Shown here: in pieces, positions 56,633 through 64,000 of the stretch | Position numbering within the stretch: position 1 is the first letter of the stretch | How the letters are laid out: every line of letters starts with the position of its first letter | Source: UKL13-3 sp964392775 | GTDB lineage: Bacteria > Bacteroidota > Bacteroidia > UKL13-3 | DNA length: 64,000 nt | Assembly (NCBI GenBank): GCA_964392775.1 | Contig: CAYMRD010000009.1 | Location: forward strand, 1 to 64,000 | Direction: 5' to 3' | Notes under the pieces: generated by a model | The model's database searches: none | What the model saw: only the letters and a program-made list of their open reading frames with translations | What the model was told of the DNA's origin: nothing | Translations under genes and position numbers: made by a program

Positions 56633-58381
56633 GTGAGCAATACTTTCTTTCGTAAAAAAAACATAGCTTCCATTCTCAAAGAGGCCGAAGCCACCCAAGC
56701 GGGCGAACACAAACTCAACAAAACACTTTCGCTGCGCGACCTTACCTCTTTAGGGATTGCGGCTATCATCGGAGCCGGTATATTCAGCACCATTGGCAAT
56801 GCCAGTGCCGCAGGCGGACCGGCTGTTGTGTTTCTGTTTATTTTTATTGCCTTCGCCTGCTCGTTTTCGGCCATGAGCTATGCCGAGTTTGCTTCGAGCA
56901 TTCCGATCTCGGGTAGTGCCTATACTTATGCGTATGCTTCGTTTGGTGAAATCGTGGCCTGGATTATCGGCTGGGCATTGATTGTTGAATACGCCATTGG
57001 AAACATTGTTGTGGCCATAAGCTGGAGCGATTATTTTACCGGGTTGATGAGCGGAATCGGATTGCATATTCCCGAATATTTATGCATGGATTACCTGAGC
57101 GCGAAAAACGGATTCCTTGAAGCTACGAAAATCCTCAACCAAGCCACTGTCACATCGAGCATAGCCGAGATCACATCGAACGGAGTCGGTGTCACATCGA
57201 GCGGAGTCGAGATGAACCACTACCTCCAAGAACAAATGACCGCCTGGCAAACAGCTCCCGAAATATTTGGATTCAAGCTCATTTGCGACCTGCCCGCACT
57301 GGCCATTGTGTTTGCCATCACTGCGCTCATCTACCGTGGTGTACACGAAACCAAAACCGTTGGAAATTATTTTGTAGCGCTCAAACTTATTGTAATTGTA
57401 CTGGTGATTATTGTGGGTGCCTTTTATGTTCAGCCCGGTAACTGGAGTCCGTTTACACCCAATGGTGTTTCAGGAATCCTGCAAGGTGTGGCTTCTGTGT
57501 TTTTCGCATATATCGGTTTTGATGCCCTGGCCACCACAGCCGAAGAATGCAAAGACCCCAAACGTGATTTGCCCAAAGCCATGATGGCCTCCCTCATTAT
57601 CTGCACGATTTTATACATTTTAATCGCCCTTACCCTCACCGGTATGGTGAGCTATAAAGACCTTGCCGTTGGCGACCCGTTGGCACACGCTTTTAGTTTG
57701 ATCAACGTACACTGGATGAGTGGCATTGTGGCCGTAAGTGCTGTGATTGCAATGGCCAGCGTACTGCTTGTGTTTCAAAACGGACAACCCCGTATCTGGA
57801 TGAGCATGAGCCGCGATGGGCTACTGCCTAAGCGCTTTAGCGCCATTCACCCCAAGTTTAAAACACCGGCTTTTTCAACCATCGTTACCGGTTTTTTTGT
57901 GGCTGTACCTGCCCTCTTTTTAAATCTCAAAGAAGTAACCGACCTCTCCAGCATCGGAACCCTGTTTGCTTTTGTAATTGTGAATGCCGGAGTAATCCGC
58001 ATGGAAAGCCACAGGAATGAATTTCATACAGGCTTCCGTGTACCTTATATCAACGGACGTATACTCATTCCCTTCCTCTGCCTTACCGCTTTGTTTTTCT
58101 TCATTGTGTTTGACAGCGACCACACTTTCACACACCCGTTTGAAGCGGATCATATACCGGTATTGCTCTTCTGGATCTTATTTGTTGTGCTGAGTATTTT
58201 ATCTTTCATCAAACGGTATTCGGCTATACCTGTACTGGGCATGATTACCAATTTTTACCTGATGACCCAGCTCAATGTTACCAACTGGGCTGCCTTTTTC
58301 ATCTGGTTGGTATTAGGGTTGTTTGTGTACTTACTTTACGGCCGCAAACACAGCAAACTGCAAACGTCAACGTCCGCTTAA
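56633..58381 (+). CDS. APC superfamily amino-acid permease with in-frame repeat insertion
   Basis: A 582-residue transporter beginning at GTG 56633 (no ATG fits). After a 35-residue cytoplasmic stretch come about 12 or more transmembrane helices; the first carries SLGIAAIIGAGIFSTIGNAS, typical of the cationic amino-acid transporter group. AIAMASVLLVFQNGQPRIWM marks a later helix. The external loop between helices, at residues about 173-193, is made of three seven-residue units (VTSSIAE, ITSNGVG, VTSSGVE) encoded by three copies of a 21-bp dispersed repeat (57149-57211). The substrate is unknown. Confidence 0.9.
   Translation: MSNTFFRKKNIASILKEAEATQAGEHKLNKTLSLRDLTSLGIAAIIGAGIFSTIGNASAAGGPAVVFLFIFIAFACSFSAMSYAEFASSIPISGSAYTYAYASFGEIVAWIIGWALIVEYAIGNIVVAISWSDYFTGLMSGIGLHIPEYLCMDYLSAKNGFLEATKILNQATVTSSIAEITSNGVGVTSSGVEMNHYLQEQMTAWQTAPEIFGFKLICDLPALAIVFAITALIYRGVHETKTVGNYFVALKLIVIVLVIIVGAFYVQPGNWSPFTPNGVSGILQGVASVFFAYIGFDALATTAEECKDPKRDLPKAMMASLIICTILYILIALTLTGMVSYKDLAVGDPLAHAFSLINVHWMSGIVAVSAVIAMASVLLVFQNGQPRIWMSMSRDGLLPKRFSAIHPKFKTPAFSTIVTGFFVAVPALFLNLKEVTDLSSIGTLFAFVIVNAGVIRMESHRNEFHTGFRVPYINGRILIPFLCLTALFFFIVFDSDHTFTHPFEADHIPVLLFWILFVVLSILSFIKRYSAIPVLGMITNFYLMTQLNVTNWAAFFIWLVLGLFVYLLYGRKHSKLQTSTSA
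57149..57211 (+). repeat. Three in-frame 21-bp repeats in the permease gene
   Basis: Units at 57149-57169, 57170-57190 and 57191-57211, each variants of GTCACATCGAGCGGAGTCGA. Reversed, the core equals the intergenic repeat at 109-129 and 52405-52425. As 21 is divisible by three, the frame is kept. Confidence 0.9.
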
Positions 58382-58432
58382 CCTCTCAAATAAGCATTTC
58401 GCCTGTTTTTTACGTCTAATTACCCTACAATA

Positions 58433-58464
58433 TTTGAGGAATAGGAGGATGCTTTATACTTTCG
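58433..58464 (+). promoter_or_regulatory. Promoter of the TonB receptor gene
   Basis: TTTG (58433-58436), 20 bases, TACTTTCG (58457-58464), one mismatch from the -7 consensus. The ATG is 19 bases downstream. Confidence 0.65.
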
Positions 58465-58483
58465 CGTCTCCTTATCTGCTGTT

Positions 58484-60865
58484 ATGAAAAAACTGTTGCT
58501 GTTAACCCTTGTCCTTTTTTGTATCTGGACGCTCCCGGTGCTGGCCCAGAAGGTCGTGAAACATACTGTGAGCGGAAATGTAAAAGATGCTAAAAACGGT
58601 GAAGAGCTGATTGGTGCATCCGTTGTGTCCGAGTCGATGAAAATGGGTGTGCTCACCAACAGCTACGGATTTTATTCATTAAGCCTCCCTGCCGGAAAAT
58701 ATAAACTCATCTTCACCTATGTGGGGTATGCGCCTTTAGTGAAAGAAGTAGACCTCACCAACGGAAATGCAAAGTTGAATGTGGAGCTCGCAGAAGAAAA
58801 ACGTGAATTGAAAGAAGTGGTGGTAAGCAGCGATAAACCTGATGCCAATAATGTGGAGCAAAACAAGATGAGTGTGATTAAGATGGAGATGAAGGAAGTG
58901 AAAAAAATTCCGATTCTTTTGGGTGAAGTTGATATCATCAAAGCTGTGCAGTTGCTGCCCGGCATACAGGCTGCGGGTGATGGAAATACGTTGATGATTG
59001 TGAGAGGCGGTAACGTTGACCATAACCTTGTTCAACTGGATGAAGCAGTGGTATACAACCCATCACATGTGGTTGGATTTTTCTCGGTGTTTAACGGGGA
59101 TGTTATCAAAGATTTTGAAATATACAAAGGCGGAATCCCGTCCAATTACGGAGGCCGCCTGGCTTCGGTGCTGGATGTGCGGATGAAAGACGGAAACTCC
59201 AAAAACTACAGTGTAACAGGTGGCATCGGACTCCTTTCTTCACGCCTTACTGTTGAAGGCCCCATCACCAAAAACAAAAGCTCGTTTATAATCTCGGGGC
59301 GCAGAAGTTATTTTGATATATTCTTCCCGCTAAGCCCCGAACTCAAAGATGTAACGGCCTATTTTGGGGATATCAATGCCAAAATAAACTTTACCCTGAG
59401 CGATAAAGACAAGCTGTATATATCGGGTTATGCCGGCCGCGACAAGTTCGGAGCCAGCACCTTTTTTGGCCTGGGCTGGGGCAATCAAACAGCCACCATT
59501 CGCTGGAACCATATTTTTAACAGCCGCTTATTTTCCAATACCAGCTTAATTTACAGCCGGTACAACTACAGTTTTGATTTGAATGCTTCGCCCAGTTTTA
59601 ATTTCACCCGAAGCAATTTTATCAAAGACTTTTCGCTCAAACAGGATTTCAACTTTTTCGCTAATCCTAAAAACACATTCAAATTTGGGTTGATGGCAAC
59701 ACACCATACTTTTGCTCCGGGCGAAATCAAACCTGTTACATCGGAATCCATTTTTTTACCGTCAAAGCTCACCGAAAAACACGCTGTGGATTATGCCATT
59801 TACGGAAGCCACTCCATCAAAATAAACAGCCGGCTTACTGCTGAGTACGGTGCCCGCATATCGGTGTTTCAAAATATCGGAAGCGGAACGGAGCAACTGT
59901 ATGCCAATGAAAAACCGAATTTTATCGACAATAATTACATCACGCGTGCAGCATCTGTTGGCAACAAACAATACAGTGCGGGTGAGGTGTTCAATACCAG
60001 CGCGGGATTTGAGCCGCGCTTTAATGCCACGTATCTACTCAACAGCAGCAGCTCCATCAAAACATCATACAACCGCATGTTTCAATACATGCACCTGATA
60101 CAACCTACCAGTGCCAGTACCGGACAGGAATTTTGGACGCCAACCGACCGGTATATCAAACCACAAATTGCCGATCAGATTGCCACCGGTTATTTTAAAA
60201 ATATTCGTGAAAACACCATCGAGCTTTCGGCAGAGGTATATTACAAATGGATGCAGAATACAGTGGAGCTGATTGACAATGCTGATGTACAGTTTACAGA
60301 AACGGTAGAACAAGAAGTGACTGCCGGAATTGGCAGAGCTTACGGAATAGAACTGCTTGCCCGCAAACAACGCGGAACCACAACCGGATGGGTAAGTTAT
60401 ACGCTCTCCAAATCGGAACGCAAAGCTGAGGGCGTAAACAATAATGAATGGTATAATTTCCGTTTCGACCGCAGGCATTATGTCACCGCGGTATTGAGCC
60501 AGGAACTCTCAAAACGGGTAAGCATATCGGCTAATTTTATTTATGCCACAGGCGATACCTATACTCCTGCTGTTTCATACTTTGAAATGGAAGGCAAACG
60601 CGAAGTTGAATACGGCAAACGCAACAGCGCACGTATACCTGCCTATCACCGCATGGATGCGTCACTCACCTTGGGACGAAAAATCAAACCCGGCAAGGTG
60701 TATAAAAACGAAAGCAGCTGGGTATTCTCTGTATACAACGTGTACGGACGTAAAAATACTTACAGCATCGACTTTCAATACAATAAGGAAACAGGTAAAA
60801 ATGAGGCCGTAAAAACCTACCTGTTCACCTTTGTTCCATCGGTTACGTATAACTTTAAATTCTAA
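58484..60865 (+). CDS. TonB-dependent outer-membrane receptor
   Basis: A 793-residue receptor. Signal peptide to LPVLAQ; an N-terminal carboxypeptidase-regulatory-like domain (about 22-110; SGNVKDAKNGEELIGASVV); a plug domain (about 115-250; IKAVQLLPGIQAAGDGNTLM, IVRGGNVDHNLVQLDEAVVY); and a 22-strand beta-barrel to the C-terminal VTYNFKF with the usual terminal Phe. The substrate is unknown. It lies eight bases before a DUF4249 lipoprotein gene, the usual partner. This pair is probably a SusC/D-like uptake unit distinct from carbohydrate PULs. Confidence 0.9.
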   Translation: MKKLLLLTLVLFCIWTLPVLAQKVVKHTVSGNVKDAKNGEELIGASVVSESMKMGVLTNSYGFYSLSLPAGKYKLIFTYVGYAPLVKEVDLTNGNAKLNVELAEEKRELKEVVVSSDKPDANNVEQNKMSVIKMEMKEVKKIPILLGEVDIIKAVQLLPGIQAAGDGNTLMIVRGGNVDHNLVQLDEAVVYNPSHVVGFFSVFNGDVIKDFEIYKGGIPSNYGGRLASVLDVRMKDGNSKNYSVTGGIGLLSSRLTVEGPITKNKSSFIISGRRSYFDIFFPLSPELKDVTAYFGDINAKINFTLSDKDKLYISGYAGRDKFGASTFFGLGWGNQTATIRWNHIFNSRLFSNTSLIYSRYNYSFDLNASPSFNFTRSNFIKDFSLKQDFNFFANPKNTFKFGLMATHHTFAPGEIKPVTSESIFLPSKLTEKHAVDYAIYGSHSIKINSRLTAEYGARISVFQNIGSGTEQLYANEKPNFIDNNYITRAASVGNKQYSAGEVFNTSAGFEPRFNATYLLNSSSSIKTSYNRMFQYMHLIQPTSASTGQEFWTPTDRYIKPQIADQIATGYFKNIRENTIELSAEVYYKWMQNTVELIDNADVQFTETVEQEVTAGIGRAYGIELLARKQRGTTTGWVSYTLSKSERKAEGVNNNEWYNFRFDRRHYVTAVLSQELSKRVSISANFIYATGDTYTPAVSYFEMEGKREVEYGKRNSARIPAYHRMDASLTLGRKIKPGKVYKNESSWVFSVYNVYGRKNTYSIDFQYNKETGKNEAVKTYLFTFVPSVTYNFKF

Positions 60866-60873
60866 CTGCCACT

Positions 60874-61677
60874 ATGAAACGCTTTACATATATTCTTGCA
60901 TTGTTGACCATCGTTCTGGCGAGTTCGTGTACCGAAGTGATTGAGGTAGACGTACCCGAAAATACCGTAAAACTGGTGGTAGAAGGAGCCGTAACCACCG
61001 AAACCGACAGCTCATACATCCGACTGACCAAATCAGTGGGTTATTTCGACAATACTCCAACACCTTTTGTTACAGATGCCGCTGTCACCGTGAATGGCAT
61101 TCCGTTTATCCATCAGGGAGAAGGTATTTACAAACCGGCTACTCCATACACCGGTGTTACCGGCACCTATTATAACCTTGCCATCAACTATGCCGGAAAA
61201 CAATACACCAGTGGCAGCATGCTGGATCCGATGTTTCAGATTGATACCATTATTCCGGTGTTTCGTCAGGCCGAAGGTTTTTTTGAAGAGGGTTATACCG
61301 TAAAATATATTGGTATTGATAACCGGGCTCCCATCAAATACACCTATGTACGATATGGATTTAAAGGATTGGACTCCATTCAGGATTTTTATGACGAGTT
61401 CAGGGTTTTGTTCGACAATGCCAATACCAAACTAAACGAACCTTTTGAGTTTGAAGTGCCGTTTCAACGTATGCAATCTGGCGATACAAGCCTTCTCATT
61501 TTCCGCTCCATAGATGAACCTGTTTACCGTTATTTTCAGGCACTCAGCAACCGCCAGGGAGGAGGTGGGCCGTTTTCAACACCTCCGGCTAACCTGCCAT
61601 CCAATATAAGAGGGGGTGATGTGTTGGGATATTTTGCGGCATACGAAGTGAAACGGTACCGCACGGCTATTCCTTAG
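60874..61677 (+). CDS. DUF4249 lipoprotein
   Basis: A 267-residue lipoprotein with lipobox VLASSCTEV. The body matches DUF4249, which always follows a TonB receptor in Bacteroidota (LVVEGAVTTETDSSYIRLTK, then VTDAAVTVNGIPFIHQGEGI). Probably the surface lid or partner of the receptor at 58484-60865, eight bases upstream. Function otherwise unknown. Its stop overlaps the converging DUF4440 gene by four bases. Confidence 0.88.
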   Translation: MKRFTYILALLTIVLASSCTEVIEVDVPENTVKLVVEGAVTTETDSSYIRLTKSVGYFDNTPTPFVTDAAVTVNGIPFIHQGEGIYKPATPYTGVTGTYYNLAINYAGKQYTSGSMLDPMFQIDTIIPVFRQAEGFFEEGYTVKYIGIDNRAPIKYTYVRYGFKGLDSIQDFYDEFRVLFDNANTKLNEPFEFEVPFQRMQSGDTSLLIFRSIDEPVYRYFQALSNRQGGGGPFSTPPANLPSNIRGGDVLGYFAAYEVKRYRTAIP

Positions 61678-62111
61678 CTGGTATGATCGGAAATAATCAC
61701 CCAATGGTTATCGAGTTTGCGAAACAGCAAGGTGAAATGTCCTTCTAAATCTCCTTTTGCAGCATCACGTTTGAGATGCCATTTACCTACAACATAAGCA
61801 GTATTTTTTGAGAGCATCTCAACAGAGATAATATCAAACTGCAATGTTCCCATACTGGCTTTATCGGGATAGGATTTTTTGTAATTGTCGAGGGTAGATT
61901 GCCAACCTTTGGTTACACCTTGTTTGCCAATAAACATCAGCGAATCGCTGTGCCAGTAACCGGCCATAAATCCATCCAGATCGCCTTTATTCCATGCGGT
62001 TTGCTGAATGATTAATACCTGCCTGATTTGTTGTTCATCGCCCGACATTTGTTTTTGCGCAATTGCGGTGAATGAAAAAAATAGGGTGAAAATGGTGGTA
62101 ATTTTTTTCAT
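61674..62111 (-). CDS. Secreted SnoaL/NTF2-like (DUF4440) protein
   Basis: A 145-residue protein with a signal peptide ending FTAIAQ. The rest is an NTF2-like alpha+beta barrel: QIRQVLIIQQTAWNKGDLDG, YWHSDSLMFIG, WQSTLDNYKKSYPD and the C-terminal HFTLLFRKLDNHWVIISDHTS. This is the DUF4440 pattern. Ligand and role are unknown. It is transcribed alone, next to a palindromic repeat. Confidence 0.85.
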   Translation of the reverse strand: MKKITTIFTLFFSFTAIAQKQMSGDEQQIRQVLIIQQTAWNKGDLDGFMAGYWHSDSLMFIGKQGVTKGWQSTLDNYKKSYPDKASMGTLQFDIISVEMLSKNTAYVVGKWHLKRDAAKGDLEGHFTLLFRKLDNHWVIISDHTS

Positions 62112-62144
62112 GATTCGGTTATTGGGTCAATCGTTGGTTGTATT

Positions 62145-62224
62145 GTAGAAACGCATAACTATGCGTCTCATTCAAAATCCAATAATTACATATCAATTTG
62201 AGACGCATAGTTATGCGTCTCTAC
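62145..62224. repeat. Palindromic repeat element between DUF4440 and kmo
   Basis: The left arm 62145-62170 and right arm 62199-62224 are reverse complements except for one or two bases, and each contains the near-palindrome ACGCATAACTATGCGT. The 28-base middle is AT-rich. It looks like a small foldback or MITE-like element. Confidence 0.8.
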
Positions 62225-62237
62225 GGCAACAAATAAT

Positions 62238-63563
62238 TTATGATAACAAATGCCACAATTGATCCATATACGCAGGATCCTTTATTTTTTCTTCGGCACC
62301 ATCAGCAATAATTTTCTCGAGAAGGATATCATTTTTCTTACCCATATCCAATGCGTATTTATACCCACTCAGGCTAAAGGTGGTCAATTCATATTGCGAT
62401 TTAAATTTATCGGGATACAACTCTGCCAAATCATGTTCAATATGTTTTTTGTGCAGGAAATGTTTGTCGCCAACCTTATCGGCCATCTCGTAATAATTTT
62501 GAACAGCTAAATCAGCAATTGCATCTGCGTTTGGTTTGCGCTCTTTTTGGTATTCATCAAAAATGGTTTTCCAGTCGTCACCATATTTTTCAACCATATC
62601 ATCAAACACTACCACATCTTCAAAGCTACAGTTCATACCTTGTCCGTAGAAAGGAACCACCGCATGGGCGGCATCACCCATCAAAGCAAGCTTATCGCCT
62701 TTTACCCACGGGTAACATTTTACCGTTACCAAACTGCCCACCGGATTGTGCTTATAATCCTCCAGCAAGGTTGGCATCATTGGTACCGCATCGGCAAATT
62801 CTTCCTCAAAAAACTTTTTGATATCCGCATCCGTTTTCACGCTGTCAAATTTTTCGTAAGGCACAAACAAGGTGCAGGTAAAATCTCCGGCTGGGTTCGG
62901 CAATGCAATCATCATAAACGAACCCCGTGGCCAGATATGCAAAGCATTTTTCTCCATTAAGAACTTTCCGTTTTCACCCGCAGGAATCACCAGCTCTTTA
63001 TAGCCTACATGCAAAAATTGTTGCGAGTAATTGAAACGCTCGCTCACCTGCAACTTGCCACGGGTAGCGGCAAAAGCGCCATCGGTTCCGATGATGCGGT
63101 CACTTTGAAACGTTTTATGGGAACCATCTTCCAGCTCAAAAGTGGCAATGCTTTTATCGATATCCACATCTACACATTTGGTATTAAAATGCAGGGTGAT
63201 ATTCGGAAACTCGTCCGCTAATTCAATCAGTTTTACATTCAATCGTCCGCGCGAAACCGAGTTGATGGCCTGACCTTCTTTTCCATACGCATGGTACGAA
63301 AGTTCACCTGTTTTGCTGTGCATCATCCTGCCATACATCGGAATGGCATCCGATAAAATTTCGGCATCCAAACCAATTTTCGATAAGGCATTCAAACCGC
63401 GTGTACTCAAAGCAAGGTTAATCGATTTCCCTTGATAAATACTTGCCTTACGCATATCGGGTCTGCGTTCAAACAGGTTTACTTCAAAGCCACGTTTGGC
63501 CATGTAAATTGCCAGCAAACTTCCTGAAAGGCCTCCACCTACTATTGTAATTTTTTGTGTCAT
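62238..63563 (-). CDS. kmo: Kynurenine 3-monooxygenase
   Basis: A 441-residue FAD monooxygenase that hydroxylates L-kynurenine at C3 with NADPH and O2. The FAD site is IVGGGLSGSLLAIYMAKRGF. NLALSTRGLNALSKIGL is the typical KMO helix, and LMGDAAHAVVPFYGQGMNCS the second FAD motif, followed by FEDVVVFDDMVEKYGDDWKT. Length fits bacterial KMO, without the membrane anchor of eukaryotic forms. In bacteria it belongs to the kynurenine route to 3-hydroxyanthranilate and NAD or catabolism; no other gene of that route is in the window. Confidence 0.94.
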   Translation of the reverse strand: MTQKITIVGGGLSGSLLAIYMAKRGFEVNLFERRPDMRKASIYQGKSINLALSTRGLNALSKIGLDAEILSDAIPMYGRMMHSKTGELSYHAYGKEGQAINSVSRGRLNVKLIELADEFPNITLHFNTKCVDVDIDKSIATFELEDGSHKTFQSDRIIGTDGAFAATRGKLQVSERFNYSQQFLHVGYKELVIPAGENGKFLMEKNALHIWPRGSFMMIALPNPAGDFTCTLFVPYEKFDSVKTDADIKKFFEEEFADAVPMMPTLLEDYKHNPVGSLVTVKCYPWVKGDKLALMGDAAHAVVPFYGQGMNCSFEDVVVFDDMVEKYGDDWKTIFDEYQKERKPNADAIADLAVQNYYEMADKVGDKHFLHKKHIEHDLAELYPDKFKSQYELTTFSLSGYKYALDMGKKNDILLEKIIADGAEEKIKDPAYMDQLWHLLS

Positions 63564-63576
63564 AAAATATGTTCGG

Positions 63577-63927
63577 TTATATCTTGCGAACGCGTATCCT
63601 GTCTTTTGTTATCGTAGTAAAATGATAAAACAATTGTGGATTATCTTCCCGTAAAACAAAAATTAGTTTATTATAAATTTGGTTAATTTCATCCGGTTCC
63701 ATCCTGAGTAAAACGACCGAAATATTTGTTATTCTACTGGCAAATACCAACTCCCCAAAATCTTTATCAGAGGTAATAATAATGTCCCCCTTATGAGATG
63801 CCAAAGTGGTTACCTCTCTATCTGATATGCCAAAATTGTGCTTTTGAATTGAATATACTGAAAATCCGTAATCTGTTAATTGATTAATCAACAGCATTGA
63901 AATATTTTCATCAATAACAAGGCGCAT
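63577..63927 (-). CDS. DUF5615 PIN-like protein
   Basis: A 116-residue protein of the DUF5615 PIN-like family (PF18480), usually the toxin-like half of a pair with DUF433. It has the N-terminal MRLVIDENISMLLINQL with an Asp, and IIITSDKDFGELVFASRI with the second acidic cluster. PIN-type metal-dependent RNase activity is possible. The DUF433-type partner lies immediately upstream but is cut by the window end. Confidence 0.85.
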   Translation of the reverse strand: MRLVIDENISMLLINQLTDYGFSVYSIQKHNFGISDREVTTLASHKGDIIITSDKDFGELVFASRITNISVVLLRMEPDEINQIYNKLIFVLREDNPQLFYHFTTITKDRIRVRKI

Positions 63928-63931
63928 TTTC

Positions 63932-64000
63932 TATTGATTAATCATTTCCTCGCTGGCAATTACCTCGTATGCATACTGCAAACAGGCCATCACTTGCGTT
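63932..64000 (-). CDS. C-terminal end of a DUF433-type antitoxin, cut by window end
   Basis: The minus strand reads TQVMACLQYAYEVIASEEMI then NQ and a stop. DUF433 proteins end in a similar 'ACL.YA.EVI..EE' helix. Its stop codon lies five bases upstream of the DUF5615 start, the usual order for this pair. Confidence 0.7.

Overview
The window is a piece of a Bacteroidota chromosome, probably from a draft or metagenome assembly because a run of exactly 100 N interrupts it at 35640-35739. The evidence for the phylum is consistent. Six proteins end in a type IX secretion (T9SS) type A sorting domain. There is a TonB receptor with a DUF4249 lipoprotein, Omp28-like and DUF6029 proteins, a fused alpha/beta 2-oxoacid dehydrogenase E1, and several Bacteroidota-type promoters (TTTG, about 19-20 bases, TAnnTTTG). 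The order cannot be fixed from sequence alone.

Layout. 0-4.7 kb: xerD and aroQ diverge, followed by a cobalamin riboswitch that leads a three-gene operon (T9SS surface protein, Cys-rich CWC protein, CX4CH lipoprotein), then DUF1801 and DUF4199 genes. 4.8-9.9 kb: an amino-acid permease, a DUF6029/Omp28/DUF1684 surface operon and a small orphan protein resembling a TonB plug. 10-19.7 kb: dihydrolipoyl dehydrogenase and the E2 succinyltransferase, then three T9SS genes, then the fused E1. 19.8-31.5 kb: mostly housekeeping genes (Ppx/GppA phosphatase, FemAB-like and polysaccharide deacetylase genes, glycyl-tRNA synthetase, GxxExxY, DUF2480, S9 oligopeptidase, phosphatidylserine decarboxylase, glutamate dehydrogenase, PfkB kinase).

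31.6-35.5 kb is the most unusual stretch. After tRNA-Asn, its terminator and the decayed C-terminus of a serine recombinase come two large palindromes and then a tightly packed minus-strand operon. The operon has its own promoter, a TPP (thiamine pyrophosphate) riboswitch and an intrinsic terminator. It encodes a SAM methyltransferase, an AIR-synthase/HypE/ThiL-superfamily protein, a divergent ThiE/TenI-like protein and a Trm112-like zinc-ribbon protein. I know of no named thiamine pathway with this gene set, and I regard it as the best candidate for an undescribed system. The assembly gap follows, and it lies inside a 153-bp tandem repeat of a T9SS gene.

36.9-64 kb: enoyl-CoA hydratase, a MerR/B12-binding (CarH-like) regulator, a beta-helix lipoprotein, formiminotransferase-cyclodeaminase, a 1445-residue T9SS adhesin-like protein, a small caspase-like protein, a YyaL/SPATA20 homologue, DUF4153, a YifB-type ATPase, an alkyltransferase-like protein, a stand-alone homocysteine methyltransferase domain, a FeoB-associated small protein, a second permease, a TonB receptor with DUF4249, kynurenine 3-monooxygenase and a DUF5615/DUF433 pair cut by the window end.

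Two threads cross the window. One is vitamin-sensing RNA and protein: a B12 riboswitch, a TPP riboswitch, a B12-binding regulator and a MetH-type domain. The other is a high load of short dispersed and palindromic repeats. Some have entered genes in frame (permease at 56.6 kb, E2 linker at 12.5 kb), one lies inside the B12 riboswitch, and a pair of about 207 bp lies inverted at 39.1 and 48.2 kb.
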